This document shows, one piece after another, positions 25,631 through 34,516 of a DNA stretch of 64,000 nucleotides. The stretch spans positions 1-64,000 of the forward strand of contig CANBNG010000009.1 in NCBI GenBank assembly GCA_947370975.1, given 5' to 3'. This stretch comes from Beijerinckiaceae bacterium. Lineage in GTDB: Bacteria > Pseudomonadota > Alphaproteobacteria > Rhizobiales > Beijerinckiaceae. Below the pieces are notes generated by a model. That model made no database searches. It was not told where the DNA came from and saw only the letters and a program-made list of their open reading frames with translations. Positions within the stretch are counted from its first letter, which is position 1; each line of letters opens with the position of its first letter. Position numbers and translations under genes: made by a program.

Positions 25631-26386
25631 TCAGCGCATCACGGCGCCGCCATCAACGACCATCGTCTGGCCGGTCATGAAGGCGCTCTCGTCGCTTGCA
25701 AGAAACACCAGCGCGCCAGTGAGATCGTCAGGCGCCTGATCGCGCTGCAAAGCGCGGCTCATCACGGTTGGCTGTGCCGCCTTGCCGCTCCAGGCCGGAT
25801 TGTCGGCAATGGCTTCACTCATGGTCAGGCCCGGCGCAATGGCGTTAACGACCACATTGTGAGGCCCAAGCTCGCGCGCGAGACAGCGCGTCATGGCGAC
25901 AACGCCGCCCTTTGACGTCACGTAATGCAACATTCCCTGCACGCCCTTGAAGGCCGTGCCCGAGGCAATGTTGATAATGCGCCCGGATTTCGCGGCGATC
26001 ATGAAAGGCGCAACAGCGCGCGCGCATTCAAACGGCCCGCGCAGATTGACCGCCATCAAGCCATCCCATTCGTCACTCTCGATATCGAGAAACGACTTCT
26101 TCACGAGGCTCGCGAAAATCGCGGCATTATTGACGAGAATGTCGATCTTGCCGAAGACCTCGACCGCCGCCTGCGCCAACCCAGTGACGGAGGCGCGGTC
26201 GGCCACATCGGTCCGGCAATAAAAAGCCCTGCCGCCGGCCCCCGTGATGCGGTCCACCACGGGCTGCCCGTCGAGCACATCGGCTACAACAATGGATGCG
26301 CCCTCGCGGGCCAGAGCCTCGCAGAACGCCGCGCCAATACCCCGCGCGCCACCCGTGACGATCGCCACCTTGCCTGACAGTCTCAT
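25631..26386 (-). CDS. Short-chain dehydrogenase/reductase (SDR)
   Basis: This 251-residue cytoplasmic NAD(P)-dependent oxidoreductase has the cofactor motif TGGARGIG (residues 11-18), NNAA at 86-89, catalytic S142, Y155 and K159 (HYVTSK), and the C-terminal ...MTGQTMVVDGG strand of classical SDRs. Acidic D36 (VVAD) after the second strand favours NAD. GGAGGATCAG precedes the ATG at 26386. It is divergent from the Rieske oxygenase, and such pairs often act in sequence as hydroxylation and dehydrogenation, but the substrate is not identifiable. Confidence 0.93.
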   Translation of the reverse strand: MRLSGKVAIVTGGARGIGAAFCEALAREGASIVVADVLDGQPVVDRITGAGGRAFYCRTDVADRASVTGLAQAAVEVFGKIDILVNNAAIFASLVKKSFLDIESDEWDGLMAVNLRGPFECARAVAPFMIAAKSGRIINIASGTAFKGVQGMLHYVTSKGGVVAMTRCLARELGPHNVVVNAIAPGLTMSEAIADNPAWSGKAAQPTVMSRALQRDQAPDDLTGALVFLASDESAFMTGQTMVVDGGAVMR

Positions 26387-26480
26387 CTGATCCTCCCTCG
26401 GGTCGCCCTTGGACGGGCTTTGTTCACGCCAATACTTTACCCTGAAAGAGATGCACCCCACATGCGGAAAAGCACTCGAC

Positions 26481-26496
26481 AGAGGGCATGTCCTCT
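26481..26496. promoter_or_regulatory. Inverted repeat in the SDR/Rieske divergent promoter
   Basis: AGAGG - 6 bases - CCTCT is an inverted repeat in the 180-base gap between divergent genes, followed by a TCAT - 5 bases - ATGA repeat at about 26499-26511. Either could be an operator, for instance for the MarR protein encoded 0.9 kb away. No promoter hexamers were assigned. Confidence 0.4.
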
Positions 26497-26566
26497 ATCA
26501 TTTTAGATGACTAAGACAAATAAGCCTTGCGGGCAGAACAGCCCTGGCACATCCGAGGAAACGCTG

Positions 26567-27874
26567 ATGCTGACCGATCACGAGAACGATCTCCTGTGCC
26601 GGGTCGAGGGCGACGCCCCGATGGGCCAGATGATGCGGCGCTATTGGCTACCCGCCTGCCTCAGCGAGGAAGTGCCCGCACCCGACTGCGATCCTGTGCG
26701 CGTGCGGATTTTGGGCGAGAATCTCGTGGCCTTCCGCGATACGGACGGACGTGTCGGCGTGATGGACGAGCTCTGCCCCCATCGCCGCGCCTCGCTCTTT
26801 TACGGGCGCAACGAGGAATGCGGCCTGCGCTGTCTCTATCATGGCTGGAAAATGGACGTGGAGGGCAATGTGCTCGAAATGTCCTCGGAGCCCGCAGGCT
26901 CTGGCCTTGCCGAAAAGGTGAAGCACAAGGCCTATCCCGTGCGCGAGGCCGGTGGCTTTGTCTGGGTCTATATGGGCCCGGCCGAAACAATGCCGGAGTT
27001 TGAACCGCCCATTTTCGCACCGAGCGAAAAGGCGCGCGTGAGCATCCTGAAAGTCCACGTCAACGCCAATTGGGCGCAATGCCTCGAGGGCGCTATCGAC
27101 AGCGCGCATTCCTCCAGCCTGCATTCAACCGACATGCCGCCGGCCAAGGTCGCGGGCTCCACGGCCACAGGCACATCCTGGCAGCGGCCCTCGACCGACA
27201 AGTCGCCGCGCCTGCAGGCCGAGGAAACCTCCTTCGGCTTCCATTATGTTGCCATCCGCAAGCCCATCGCGAATTCGCAGACGCATGATTACCTGCGCGT
27301 GACCCTCTTCGTCGCGCCCATGTATGTGCTGATCCCGCCCAATAACGTCTACAATGTCACGCAGATGAACATGCCCGTCGATGACGAGCATTCGATCCTT
27401 TATCTGATGGCATGGAGCGACGGCAGTGGCGCGCAGGAGGGCACCGATCAGGAAAGCTGGCGCAAGTTCACCGGCCAGCAGCTCGGCATCGATCTCGACG
27501 CCACCTATCGCAAGCTCCACGGCCGCGAGCAGAATTACGGCCAGGACCGGCAGGCGCAAAAGCTCGGCGATTTCACCGGCATTCGCGGTTTCCCCAATCA
27601 GGATATCGCCATGTGGGAGACGATGGGCCCCATCGCCCATCGCGGCGACGAGCGGCTGGGCGCGAGCGATCTCGCCATCGTCCAGTTTCGCCGCACCATG
27701 GTGGATGCCGTGCAGCGCTTTGCTGCAGGCGGCCCGGCCATCGGTACGCAGATGAGCGCGCAGGAGCGCACCCGCCTGCGCTCCTTCGAGGGTGTGGAAC
27801 CCAAATCCACCGACTGGCGGCAATTGTCGGGCACCCATCCCGACACCGACATGGAGGGCGTCGCCGCTCCATGA
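26567..27874 (+). CDS. Rieske non-heme iron oxygenase, oxygenase subunit (phthalate-dioxygenase-like)
   Basis: This 435-residue oxygenase has the Rieske [2Fe-2S] ligands C70-x-H72 (ELCPHRRASLFYG) and C89-x-x-H92 (RCLYHGWK). The mononuclear iron site is announced by QCLEGAIDSAHSSSLHS around residue 180, with candidate His and Asp ligands. The overall style (MLTDHENDLLCRVEGDAPMGQMMRRYWLPA) matches the single-component phthalate 4,5-dioxygenase/vanillate demethylase-like branch, which hydroxylates or O-demethylates aromatic acids using a separate reductase. No reductase gene is adjacent. The ATG at 26567 has GAGGAAA upstream; an ATG at 26507 lies too far upstream of the family's conserved start. 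Confidence 0.92.
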   Translation: MLTDHENDLLCRVEGDAPMGQMMRRYWLPACLSEEVPAPDCDPVRVRILGENLVAFRDTDGRVGVMDELCPHRRASLFYGRNEECGLRCLYHGWKMDVEGNVLEMSSEPAGSGLAEKVKHKAYPVREAGGFVWVYMGPAETMPEFEPPIFAPSEKARVSILKVHVNANWAQCLEGAIDSAHSSSLHSTDMPPAKVAGSTATGTSWQRPSTDKSPRLQAEETSFGFHYVAIRKPIANSQTHDYLRVTLFVAPMYVLIPPNNVYNVTQMNMPVDDEHSILYLMAWSDGSGAQEGTDQESWRKFTGQQLGIDLDATYRKLHGREQNYGQDRQAQKLGDFTGIRGFPNQDIAMWETMGPIAHRGDERLGASDLAIVQFRRTMVDAVQRFAAGGPAIGTQMSAQERTRLRSFEGVEPKSTDWRQLSGTHPDTDMEGVAAP

Positions 27875-27953
27875 GCGGCGCGCTGCGCTTTTTCCAGTTT
27901 CTGCTATATTCAGCAACTTGACCGCCAAAAGGCGGCAGTTCGGGAGTGAAACG

Positions 27954-28913
27954 ATGCTTGGCACATTTGGCCGTCTGGCCGCCACGGGTACGATGCTGCT
28001 CGCGATGCAGCTTGGCGCTTATGCCCAGGACATGGTGAAAGTCGCCGCCGGTCAGCGCGGCAATTGGGATTCCTCCGTGCCCGAAATCGGCCAGCGCGCC
28101 GGCATTTTCAAAAAGCACGGCCTTGAACTCGAAATTCTCTACACGCAGGGCTCCGGCGAGACCCAGCAGGCCGTGATTTCGGGCGCTGTGGATGTTGGCG
28201 TCGCCATCGGCACGCTGGGCGCCATCGGGGCCTTTTCCAAGGGTGCGCCGATCCGCATCATCGGGGCGCAGAGCACGGGCGCGGGCGACCTCTATTGGTA
28301 TGCGCGCAGCGAAGCCGGCCTGACGAGCATTTCAGGCAATGAGGGCAAGACCATTGCGTTTTCGACCAATGGCTCCTCGACCCAGACCGTCGTAAACGCC
28401 TTCATTGCCGAAAAGGGAACCAAGGCGAAGCCGACCGCGACTGGCAGCCCGTCCGCCACGCTGACCCAGGTCATGTCGGGTCAGGTCGATATCGGCTGGG
28501 CAGCGCCCCCCTTCGGCATCGAGCTGATGGATCAGGGCAAGATCAAGAAATTGGCGACCGGCAATGACACCTCGCTCAAGGAGCAGACGGTGCGCGTGAC
28601 CGCGACCTCGGTCGACAAGCTGAAGACCCGCAAGGACGTGATCGAGCGCTTCATGCAGGCCTATCGCGAGACGGTGGATTATATGTACACCAACCCCGAA
28701 GTGATGAAGGTCTATTCGGACTGGCTGCAAATTTCCCCCGCACTGGCGCTGCGCACCCGCGACGATTTCTTCGAGCGCGCAGCCATAGAGCCAGACACGA
28801 TCGTGGGCCTCGACAAGATCGTGCAGGACGCAGTGGCCTTCAAATATGCCAGCGCACCGCTGACGAAAGAACAGCTCTCCGAGCTGATCCAGATCCCCGC
28901 GCGGAAGAAGTAA
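27954..28913 (+). CDS. ABC transporter substrate-binding protein, NMT1/TauA-like
   Basis: This 319-residue protein has a signal peptide (MLGTFGRLAATGTMLLAMQLGAYA, cleavage near AYA-QD) and an NMT1-like binding domain: PEIGQRAGIFKKHGLELEILYTQGSGE, a SGAVDVGVAIGTLGAIGAFS segment and GKTIAFSTNGSSTQTVVNAF. Such proteins deliver sulfonates, nitriles, pyrimidines or aromatic acids. The gene follows the Rieske oxygenase by 79 bases on the same strand, so they may form a unit that binds and hydroxylates one compound. Permease and ATPase genes are missing in the window. GGGAGTG precedes the ATG. Confidence 0.9.
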   Translation: MLGTFGRLAATGTMLLAMQLGAYAQDMVKVAAGQRGNWDSSVPEIGQRAGIFKKHGLELEILYTQGSGETQQAVISGAVDVGVAIGTLGAIGAFSKGAPIRIIGAQSTGAGDLYWYARSEAGLTSISGNEGKTIAFSTNGSSTQTVVNAFIAEKGTKAKPTATGSPSATLTQVMSGQVDIGWAAPPFGIELMDQGKIKKLATGNDTSLKEQTVRVTATSVDKLKTRKDVIERFMQAYRETVDYMYTNPEVMKVYSDWLQISPALALRTRDDFFERAAIEPDTIVGLDKIVQDAVAFKYASAPLTKEQLSELIQIPARKK

Positions 28914-28923
28914 AAATTACGCG

Positions 28924-29113
28924 CCCTCGGCACCAGCTTCTCCCATGGGGAGAAGCTGTCTGCTGCGTACCGACTAAGCGTGAAAAAGAGCGCAACCCCA
29001 ACCCCGCTCGGCTGCGCCGAGTCGGCGCTCCCCACAAGGGGGAGGGAGTTTAAATCACACATGCCATTTCCCCCGCCCCCTTGTGGGGAGGGGCTAGGGC
29101 TGGGGGTCGCGCC
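28924..29113. repeat. Family B dispersed repeat, copy 2, with extra hairpins
   Basis: A first hairpin CAGCTTCTCCCATGGGGAGAAGCTG (about 28930-28954) is followed by family B arms CTCCCCACAAGGGGGAGGGAG and CCCCCTTGTGGGGAGGGGCT facing each other (28989-29113). The 318-base gap from 28914 to 29231 is largely repeat and holds no other gene; the remaining bases include the pilin promoter. Confidence 0.8.
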
Positions 29114-29231
29114 ATCTTCGAAAAGCAAGACGCGGGAGAGGGAATTTACAGGAGAGGCTCTTGGCGCAAACCCCCTTCTTGCGGTATACTTTAACTATTG
29201 ACGTACAGTGACATTTCAAAAGGCCTGCAAG

Positions 29232-29396
29232 ATGTTGCCTCTTATCAAGCGCTTCTTTACCGAACAATCCGGAGCCACCGCCATTGAATATGGCCTGATC
29301 GCCGCACTGATCGCCATTGTCATGATTGCAGCTGTTACGCAATTGGGGCAGTCGCTGATGGGGCGGTTCCAGCTCGTCGCGGACAATCTGACCTGA
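29232..29396 (+). CDS. Flp/Fap-type IVb pilin 1
   Basis: This 54-residue prepilin has a short basic leader, the processing site SG-ATAIEYG recognised by TadV/CpaA-type peptidases, and the hydrophobic helix GLIAALIAIVMIAAV that packs in the pilus core. The Glu at +5 (IEY) is present. The ATG at 29232 is preferred to an in-frame GTG at 29208. No tad/cpa assembly genes are in the window. Confidence 0.93.
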   Translation: MLPLIKRFFTEQSGATAIEYGLIAALIAIVMIAAVTQLGQSLMGRFQLVADNLT

Positions 29397-29693
29397 GCAA
29401 CAGGTCGGAGAATGGCTAATTTTTTTAAGTCATTGATCCATAAAATTATATTGGGCCCCACCCAATTAACGCGATCTTTTGTCCGTCGCTGAAAGCTTTC
29501 GTTATCATCCACGAGGCAATATATAAGCTGTCTTGACGGACGCTCGCAGGTCGGATCCCATACGGTCGCGCGGGCATCGATGAGCGAGATGTCGCGCCTT
29601 GCGTGTTGTGCAGGCAAGAGTATGTTTTGAGTTTGTTTGTTGCGTTTCACCCGGGTTTCTGACGCGGGCGTTTTTTTAAGAAGGTTTTTTCAA
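29397..29693. other. Gap between the two pilin genes
   Basis: About 300 AT-richer bases with no gene. The length implies that the second pilin has its own promoter; a TTGACG hexamer lies near 29534, but no matching -10 was assigned. The ribosome binding site of pilin 2 is AAGAAGG at about 29679. Confidence 0.5.
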
Positions 29694-29858
29694 ATGATCT
29701 CCCAGCTCAAGAGCTTCATCGCCAATGAGTCCGGCGCCACGGCCATTGAATATGGCCTCATTGCAGCGCTGATCGCGATTGTGTGTATTGGCGCAATGCG
29801 CACGCTCGGCTCCAACCTCAATCTGCGCTTCACCGCGATTGCAAATAATCTCACCTGA
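29694..29858 (+). CDS. Flp/Fap-type IVb pilin 2
   Basis: A second 54-residue prepilin, with leader MISQLKSFIANESG, cleavage before ATAIEYG, helix GLIAALIAIVCIGAM and a polar end (SNLNLRFTAIANNLT). It is nearly identical to pilin 1 through the ESGATAIEYGLIAALIAIV core but differs after it, including a Cys in the helix. The pair looks like an old tandem duplication with later divergence, giving major and minor pilin candidates. Confidence 0.93.
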   Translation: MISQLKSFIANESGATAIEYGLIAALIAIVCIGAMRTLGSNLNLRFTAIANNLT

Positions 29859-30107
29859 CGTGCACGACTCCCGGCTGCGGCGACAACCGCGGCCAAGCCA
29901 GCGATAGGTCACGCGCCGCCGCCAGCCTGGCGTCGCGGATACCGCCACTTGCCTCCACGCCATCCCTCCCCCATCGCTCACCCGTGATCGCCTCCCGACT
30001 CCGCCGGGATGGCGCTACCGGGAGCGGAGGGCTAGAACAGGGACGCGGATCCAGACCGGCCCCGGCCACAATCGGTCCTGGCTGGCGTGGCGCGGAGGAT
30101 CGACGAG
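29859..30107. other. Gap before the second RND operon
   Basis: Roughly 250 bases without a convincing gene; GC-rich, with several short inverted repeats but no clear operator or regulator gene. It must include the promoter of the three-gene RND operon. Confidence 0.4.
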
Positions 30108-31424
30108 GTGGCGACAATTCCCGACAAGGGCGCAGGCAGGCGATGGACGCGCGGGCGCAAGCTCGCGGGCCTTCTCGTTGCTGGGGCTTTCGTTCTCTTT
30201 CTTGGCAATGAGTTCGGCGTCATTCGTCTGCCCGGAACCGGGGCCATCATGGAGAGCGCCCAGCGCGCCATGGGCCGGGGTCGCCGCCAGCAGGCCAAGG
30301 TGGATGATATCCCCGTGCTCGCCGCCCGCGTCACGCGGCAGGACGTGCCGGTCACGCTCGATTTTGTCGGAACGATCCAGGCGCTCAACACCGTCCTCGT
30401 GCGCGCGCAAGTCGATGGCCGCCTGACTGAAATTGCCTTTCGCGACGGACAGGACGTGAAGAAGGGCGATGTTCTGGCCCGCATCGATGCGCGCATCTAT
30501 CAGGCCCAATACGATCAGGCGCTGGCCAAGAAGGCGCAGGACGGCGCGCAGCTCGCCAATGCACGGCTCGATCTCGAGCGCTCCGAGCGCCTCGCCGCCG
30601 CCAATTACGGCTCCCGCCAGCAGCTCGACACGCAGAGGGCCACGGTCGCCCAGCTCGAAGCGCTCCAGCAGCTCGATCAGGCGATGATCGACAATGTGCG
30701 CGTCACGCTCGACCACGCGACCATTCTGGCGCCGATCGACGGGCGCACGGGGCTGCGCGCGGTCGATGCAGGCAATGTGGTGCGTGCATCCGATATGAGC
30801 GGCATTGTCACCATCACCCAGGTCCAGCCCATCGCCGCCCTGTTCTCCATGCCACAACAGAACCTGCGCGCGGTCAATGCGGCGGCAGCGCGCGGTCCGG
30901 TCAAGACGCTGGCGCTAGAGCCCGACAATGCCACCGTGCTTGAGACCGGCGAGGTCGAGGTCATCGACAACCAGGTCGATCCCGCCACCGGCACCGTCCG
31001 TATCCGCGCCATCTTTGCCAATGCGCAGAAGGAATTGTGGCCCGGCCAGTTCATCAATATCCGGATCGAGGTCGATATCGACAGGCAGGCGCTCGTTGTT
31101 CCCGCCGGGGCGGTGCAGCGGGGCCCCAACGGACCCTTCGTCTATGTCATTGACGAGGACATGAAGGCGCTGGTGCGGCCCGTCGCAATCGCACGGCAGA
31201 CCGAGCAGCTTGCGGTGGTGCGCAGCGGGCTGGACGAAGGCGCGCGCGTTATCACGAGCGGCTTCATGCAGCTGACCGAGGGTGCACGCGTGAAAGCGGC
31301 CGAGGCTGAGGCGCAGCCACTCGCGCAAACCGCGCCAACCCCACAGCCGAGACGGGGCCAGCGCGGCGAAGGCGGGCGTGGCCCCGCGCAAGCTGCGGGA
31401 GGCGGTGGACCGGTGACGCGATGA
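30108..31424 (+). CDS. mdtA: RND efflux membrane fusion protein, MdtA-like
   Basis: This 438-residue adaptor has an N-terminal membrane anchor (LAGLLVAGAFVLFLGNEFG), lipoyl halves (VRAQVDGRLTEIAFRDGQDVKKGD and ATILAPIDGRTGLR), a hairpin rich in Gln/Ala/Leu, and beta-barrel domains (GSGSVR-type IDNQVDPATGTVRIRA). The C-terminal 40 residues are Pro/Gln/Gly-rich. A GTG at 30108 is chosen because GGAGG lies nine bases upstream; a GTG at 30087 lacks a site. The stop overlaps the next gene by ATGA. The layout adaptor plus two RND pumps is that of mdtABC. Confidence 0.9.
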   Translation: MATIPDKGAGRRWTRGRKLAGLLVAGAFVLFLGNEFGVIRLPGTGAIMESAQRAMGRGRRQQAKVDDIPVLAARVTRQDVPVTLDFVGTIQALNTVLVRAQVDGRLTEIAFRDGQDVKKGDVLARIDARIYQAQYDQALAKKAQDGAQLANARLDLERSERLAAANYGSRQQLDTQRATVAQLEALQQLDQAMIDNVRVTLDHATILAPIDGRTGLRAVDAGNVVRASDMSGIVTITQVQPIAALFSMPQQNLRAVNAAAARGPVKTLALEPDNATVLETGEVEVIDNQVDPATGTVRIRAIFANAQKELWPGQFINIRIEVDIDRQALVVPAGAVQRGPNGPFVYVIDEDMKALVRPVAIARQTEQLAVVRSGLDEGARVITSGFMQLTEGARVKAAEAEAQPLAQTAPTPQPRRGQRGEGGRGPAQAAGGGGPVTR

Positions 31425-34400
31425 ACGTGTCCGCACCCTTCATCCTGCGTCCCGTCGCCACCGCGCTCATTGCGGTCGCCGCCCTGCTCTGCGGCATTCT
31501 CGGCTATTGGCGGCTGCCGGTGGCGGCCATGCCGCAGGTGGACTTCCCGACCATTCAGGTGACAACCCGCCTGCCCGGCGCCAATCCCGACACGATTGTC
31601 GCCATCCTCACCGCGCCGCTCGAACGCCAGTTCGGGCAGATTCCGGCGCTGGCCTCCATGTCGTCGCAATCCTCCTTTGGCTTGAGCCAGATCACGCTGC
31701 AATTCGATCTCGGCCGCGACATCGATGCGGCGACGCAGGATGTGCAATCGGCGATCAATGCCGCCAATGCGACGATGCCGCGCAACCTGCCCTATCCGCC
31801 GACCTATTCAAAAGTGAACCCTGCCGATCCACCGATTGTCACGCTCGCGCTCTATTCGGACACGCTGCCGCTGCGCGTGCTCAGCGATTATGCCGACACG
31901 CTGATGACGCCGCGTCTGGCAGAAATCAGCGGCGTCGGCCAGGTGACCCTGCAGGGCGGGATCAAGCCAGCCATCCGCATCCAGGCCGATCTTGGACGGC
32001 TGGCCGCCATGCGCATCGGGCTTGAGGATCTGCGCATTGCGATTGCCGCCGCCAATGTGGCCGGCGCGAAAGGCGCGATTGACGGGGCGCAACAATCCTA
32101 CACGATTGCCGCCAACGACCAGATCGGTGCGGCCGATTCCTATCGCAACATTGTGGTGGCCTATCGCAACCGCGCGCCGGTATTGCTGCGCGATGTTGCC
32201 GATGTGGTGGAGGGGCTGGAAAATGCCCGCGTCGGCGGTTGGTATCGCGGTCGCAACGCCATCATTCTCGATGTGCAGAAACAACCGGGCGCCAATGTCG
32301 TCACCACGCTCGACAGGCTGCGTCAGGAATTGCCGCGCATCCAGCGTTCGATTCCCGCCGGCGCGCAGATCGAAATCGTGCATGACCGCACGCAGAGCAT
32401 CCGCACCTCCATCGCCGAAGTGCAAATGACGCTGGCGCTTGCCATCTTTCTTGTCGTGCTGGTTGTGCTGCTGTTCCTGCGCGACCTGCGGGCCATGGTG
32501 GTTGCTGGCATTTCACTGCCGCTCTCCATTGTCGCGACCTTCGCGACAATGTGGCTTGCAGGGTTCAGCATCGACAATCTGTCGCTGATGGCGCTGACCA
32601 TCGGCACGGGCTTTGTCGTCGATGACGCCATCGTCATGATCGAGAACATCAAACGCAATCTGGAAGCAGGCAAAGGCCCGCTCGCTGCAGCGCTCGATGG
32701 CGCGCGGGAGATCGGCTTCACCATCATCTCGCTGACCGTCTCGCTGATCGCGGTGTTTATCCCGCTCCTTTTCATGACCGGGATCGTCGGGCGCATGTTC
32801 CGCGAATTCGCGCTCACCCTCACCCTTGTCGTGATTGTCTCGGCCGTCATCTCGCTCACCGTCACGCCGATGCTCTGCGCAAAGCTGCTGCGCTATGGCC
32901 AGCCTGCGCGTGCAAGCCGTGCGCTGGACATTCTGCAATGGCCGATGGAAGCCATGGCGCGCGTCTATGACAGGAGCCTCGCAGCAGCCCTGCGCGCGCG
33001 CGGCCTCGTGCTCGCCCTGACGTTTGGGACGTTGGTGCTGACCGCACTACTCTATGTGTTCATGCCCAAGGGCTTCCTGCCCGCGCAGGACACAGGTGTG
33101 ATGGTCGCTGTGCTCGATGCCGCGCCCGATGCCTCGTTTCGCGAAATATCGCGCCTACAGGGACAGGCGAGCGAGATTTTTCTGGCCGATGCGGATGTTG
33201 CCGCCGTCACCTCGGTTGCCGGAATCGGCCCCCTCAATCCGACGAGCAACACCGCGCGCCTGACCATCGTGCTCAAGCCCCGGAGCGGGCGCGCCAGCGC
33301 TGCTGAAATTGCCGAGCGCCTGACGCGGCGCGCAGCCACAGTGCCGGGCGTGAGCATCTTCATCGAGCCGGTGCAGGACATCCAGATTTCCACCCGCGCC
33401 AGCCGTTCGCAATATCAATATACGCTGGCAGGCACGCAGCCCGATGAGCTTGCCCGCTGGGCGGGCGCGCTTGCCGCACGCCTCAAGGCTGGCGGCGTGT
33501 TGCGCAATGTTGCGACCGAGACCAACGAGGGCGGCCTGCGCATCTTTGTCGATATCGACCGCGAGAAGGCGGGGCGTCTGGGCATTAGTCTCCAGCATAT
33601 CGACGACACGCTCTACAATGCCTTCGGCCAACGCCAGATCTCGACCATCTATGCGCAATCGAACCAATATCGCGTGGTCCTAGAAGCCGCGCCCGCCTAT
33701 CAGAACGATCCGTCGGCGCTCAATAAATTGTTTCTCACTGGCGCTGGCGGCGCGCAGGTGCAGCTCGAGACCATCGCCACGATCACACGCACCACCGGCC
33801 CGCTCTCGATTGCCCATCTCGACCAGTTCCCGGCGGCCCCCATCAGTTTCGATCTCGCGCCCGATGCGGCTCTGGGGGAGGCTGTGGACGAGATCCGCCG
33901 CGCCGAGGCCGATATCGGATTACCCGGCTCGATCATCGGCTCCTTCAGCGCGGATGCGGCTGAATTCTCGCGCTCGCTGGCAACACAGCCCTGGCTGATC
34001 CTCGCGGCGGTGGTGACGATCTATATCGTGCTTGGCGTGCTCTATGAGAGCCTCGCCCACCCTTTCACCATTCTCACCACCCTGCCCTCGGCGGGCGTGG
34101 GCGCGCTGCTGGCGCTGATCCTGACCGGACAGGATCTCTCGATTGTCGCGCTGATCGGCATCATCCTTCTCATGGGGATCGTGAAGAAAAACGCGATCAT
34201 GATGATCGACTTCGCGCTTCAGGCCGAGCGCGAGGAAGGGCTCACGGCCGATGAGGCAATCCTGCGCGCCTGCCGCCTGCGGTTTCGCCCGATCATGATG
34301 ACGACGCTCGCAGCCCTGTTTGGCGCGCTGCCGCTGGCGCTTGCCACGGGTCCGGGCAGTGAATTGCGCATACCGCTCGGCGTCACCATCATCGGCGGCT

Positions 34401-34516
34401 TGTTGCTCAGCCAATTGCTGACGCTCTACACGACGCCCGTGATCTATCTGGCCGTCGACCGGCTGCGCGCAAAGGCCCGGCGCGCGTCCAGGCGCGAGAC
34501 GGAGAGCGTGGGATGA
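31421..34516 (+). CDS. mdtB: RND efflux transporter, MdtB-like
   Basis: This 1031-residue pump protein has the standard 12-helix, two-periplasmic-loop layout. Proton-relay residues are D401-D402 (GFVVDDAIVM) and the TM10 KKNAIMMIDFA lysines. It is ATGA-coupled to both neighbours. In E. coli, MdtB and MdtC assemble as a heterotrimer in which MdtB carries out proton translocation and MdtC binds drug; by analogy these two paralogues may form a mixed trimer. Outer-membrane channel and two-component regulator (BaeSR) genes are not adjacent. Confidence 0.93.
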   Translation: MNVSAPFILRPVATALIAVAALLCGILGYWRLPVAAMPQVDFPTIQVTTRLPGANPDTIVAILTAPLERQFGQIPALASMSSQSSFGLSQITLQFDLGRDIDAATQDVQSAINAANATMPRNLPYPPTYSKVNPADPPIVTLALYSDTLPLRVLSDYADTLMTPRLAEISGVGQVTLQGGIKPAIRIQADLGRLAAMRIGLEDLRIAIAAANVAGAKGAIDGAQQSYTIAANDQIGAADSYRNIVVAYRNRAPVLLRDVADVVEGLENARVGGWYRGRNAIILDVQKQPGANVVTTLDRLRQELPRIQRSIPAGAQIEIVHDRTQSIRTSIAEVQMTLALAIFLVVLVVLLFLRDLRAMVVAGISLPLSIVATFATMWLAGFSIDNLSLMALTIGTGFVVDDAIVMIENIKRNLEAGKGPLAAALDGAREIGFTIISLTVSLIAVFIPLLFMTGIVGRMFREFALTLTLVVIVSAVISLTVTPMLCAKLLRYGQPARASRALDILQWPMEAMARVYDRSLAAALRARGLVLALTFGTLVLTALLYVFMPKGFLPAQDTGVMVAVLDAAPDASFREISRLQGQASEIFLADADVAAVTSVAGIGPLNPTSNTARLTIVLKPRSGRASAAEIAERLTRRAATVPGVSIFIEPVQDIQISTRASRSQYQYTLAGTQPDELARWAGALAARLKAGGVLRNVATETNEGGLRIFVDIDREKAGRLGISLQHIDDTLYNAFGQRQISTIYAQSNQYRVVLEAAPAYQNDPSALNKLFLTGAGGAQVQLETIATITRTTGPLSIAHLDQFPAAPISFDLAPDAALGEAVDEIRRAEADIGLPGSIIGSFSADAAEFSRSLATQPWLILAAVVTIYIVLGVLYESLAHPFTILTTLPSAGVGALLALILTGQDLSIVALIGIILLMGIVKKNAIMMIDFALQAEREEGLTADEAILRACRLRFRPIMMTTLAALFGALPLALATGPGSELRIPLGVTIIGGLLLSQLLTLYTTPVIYLAVDRLRAKARRASRRETESVG

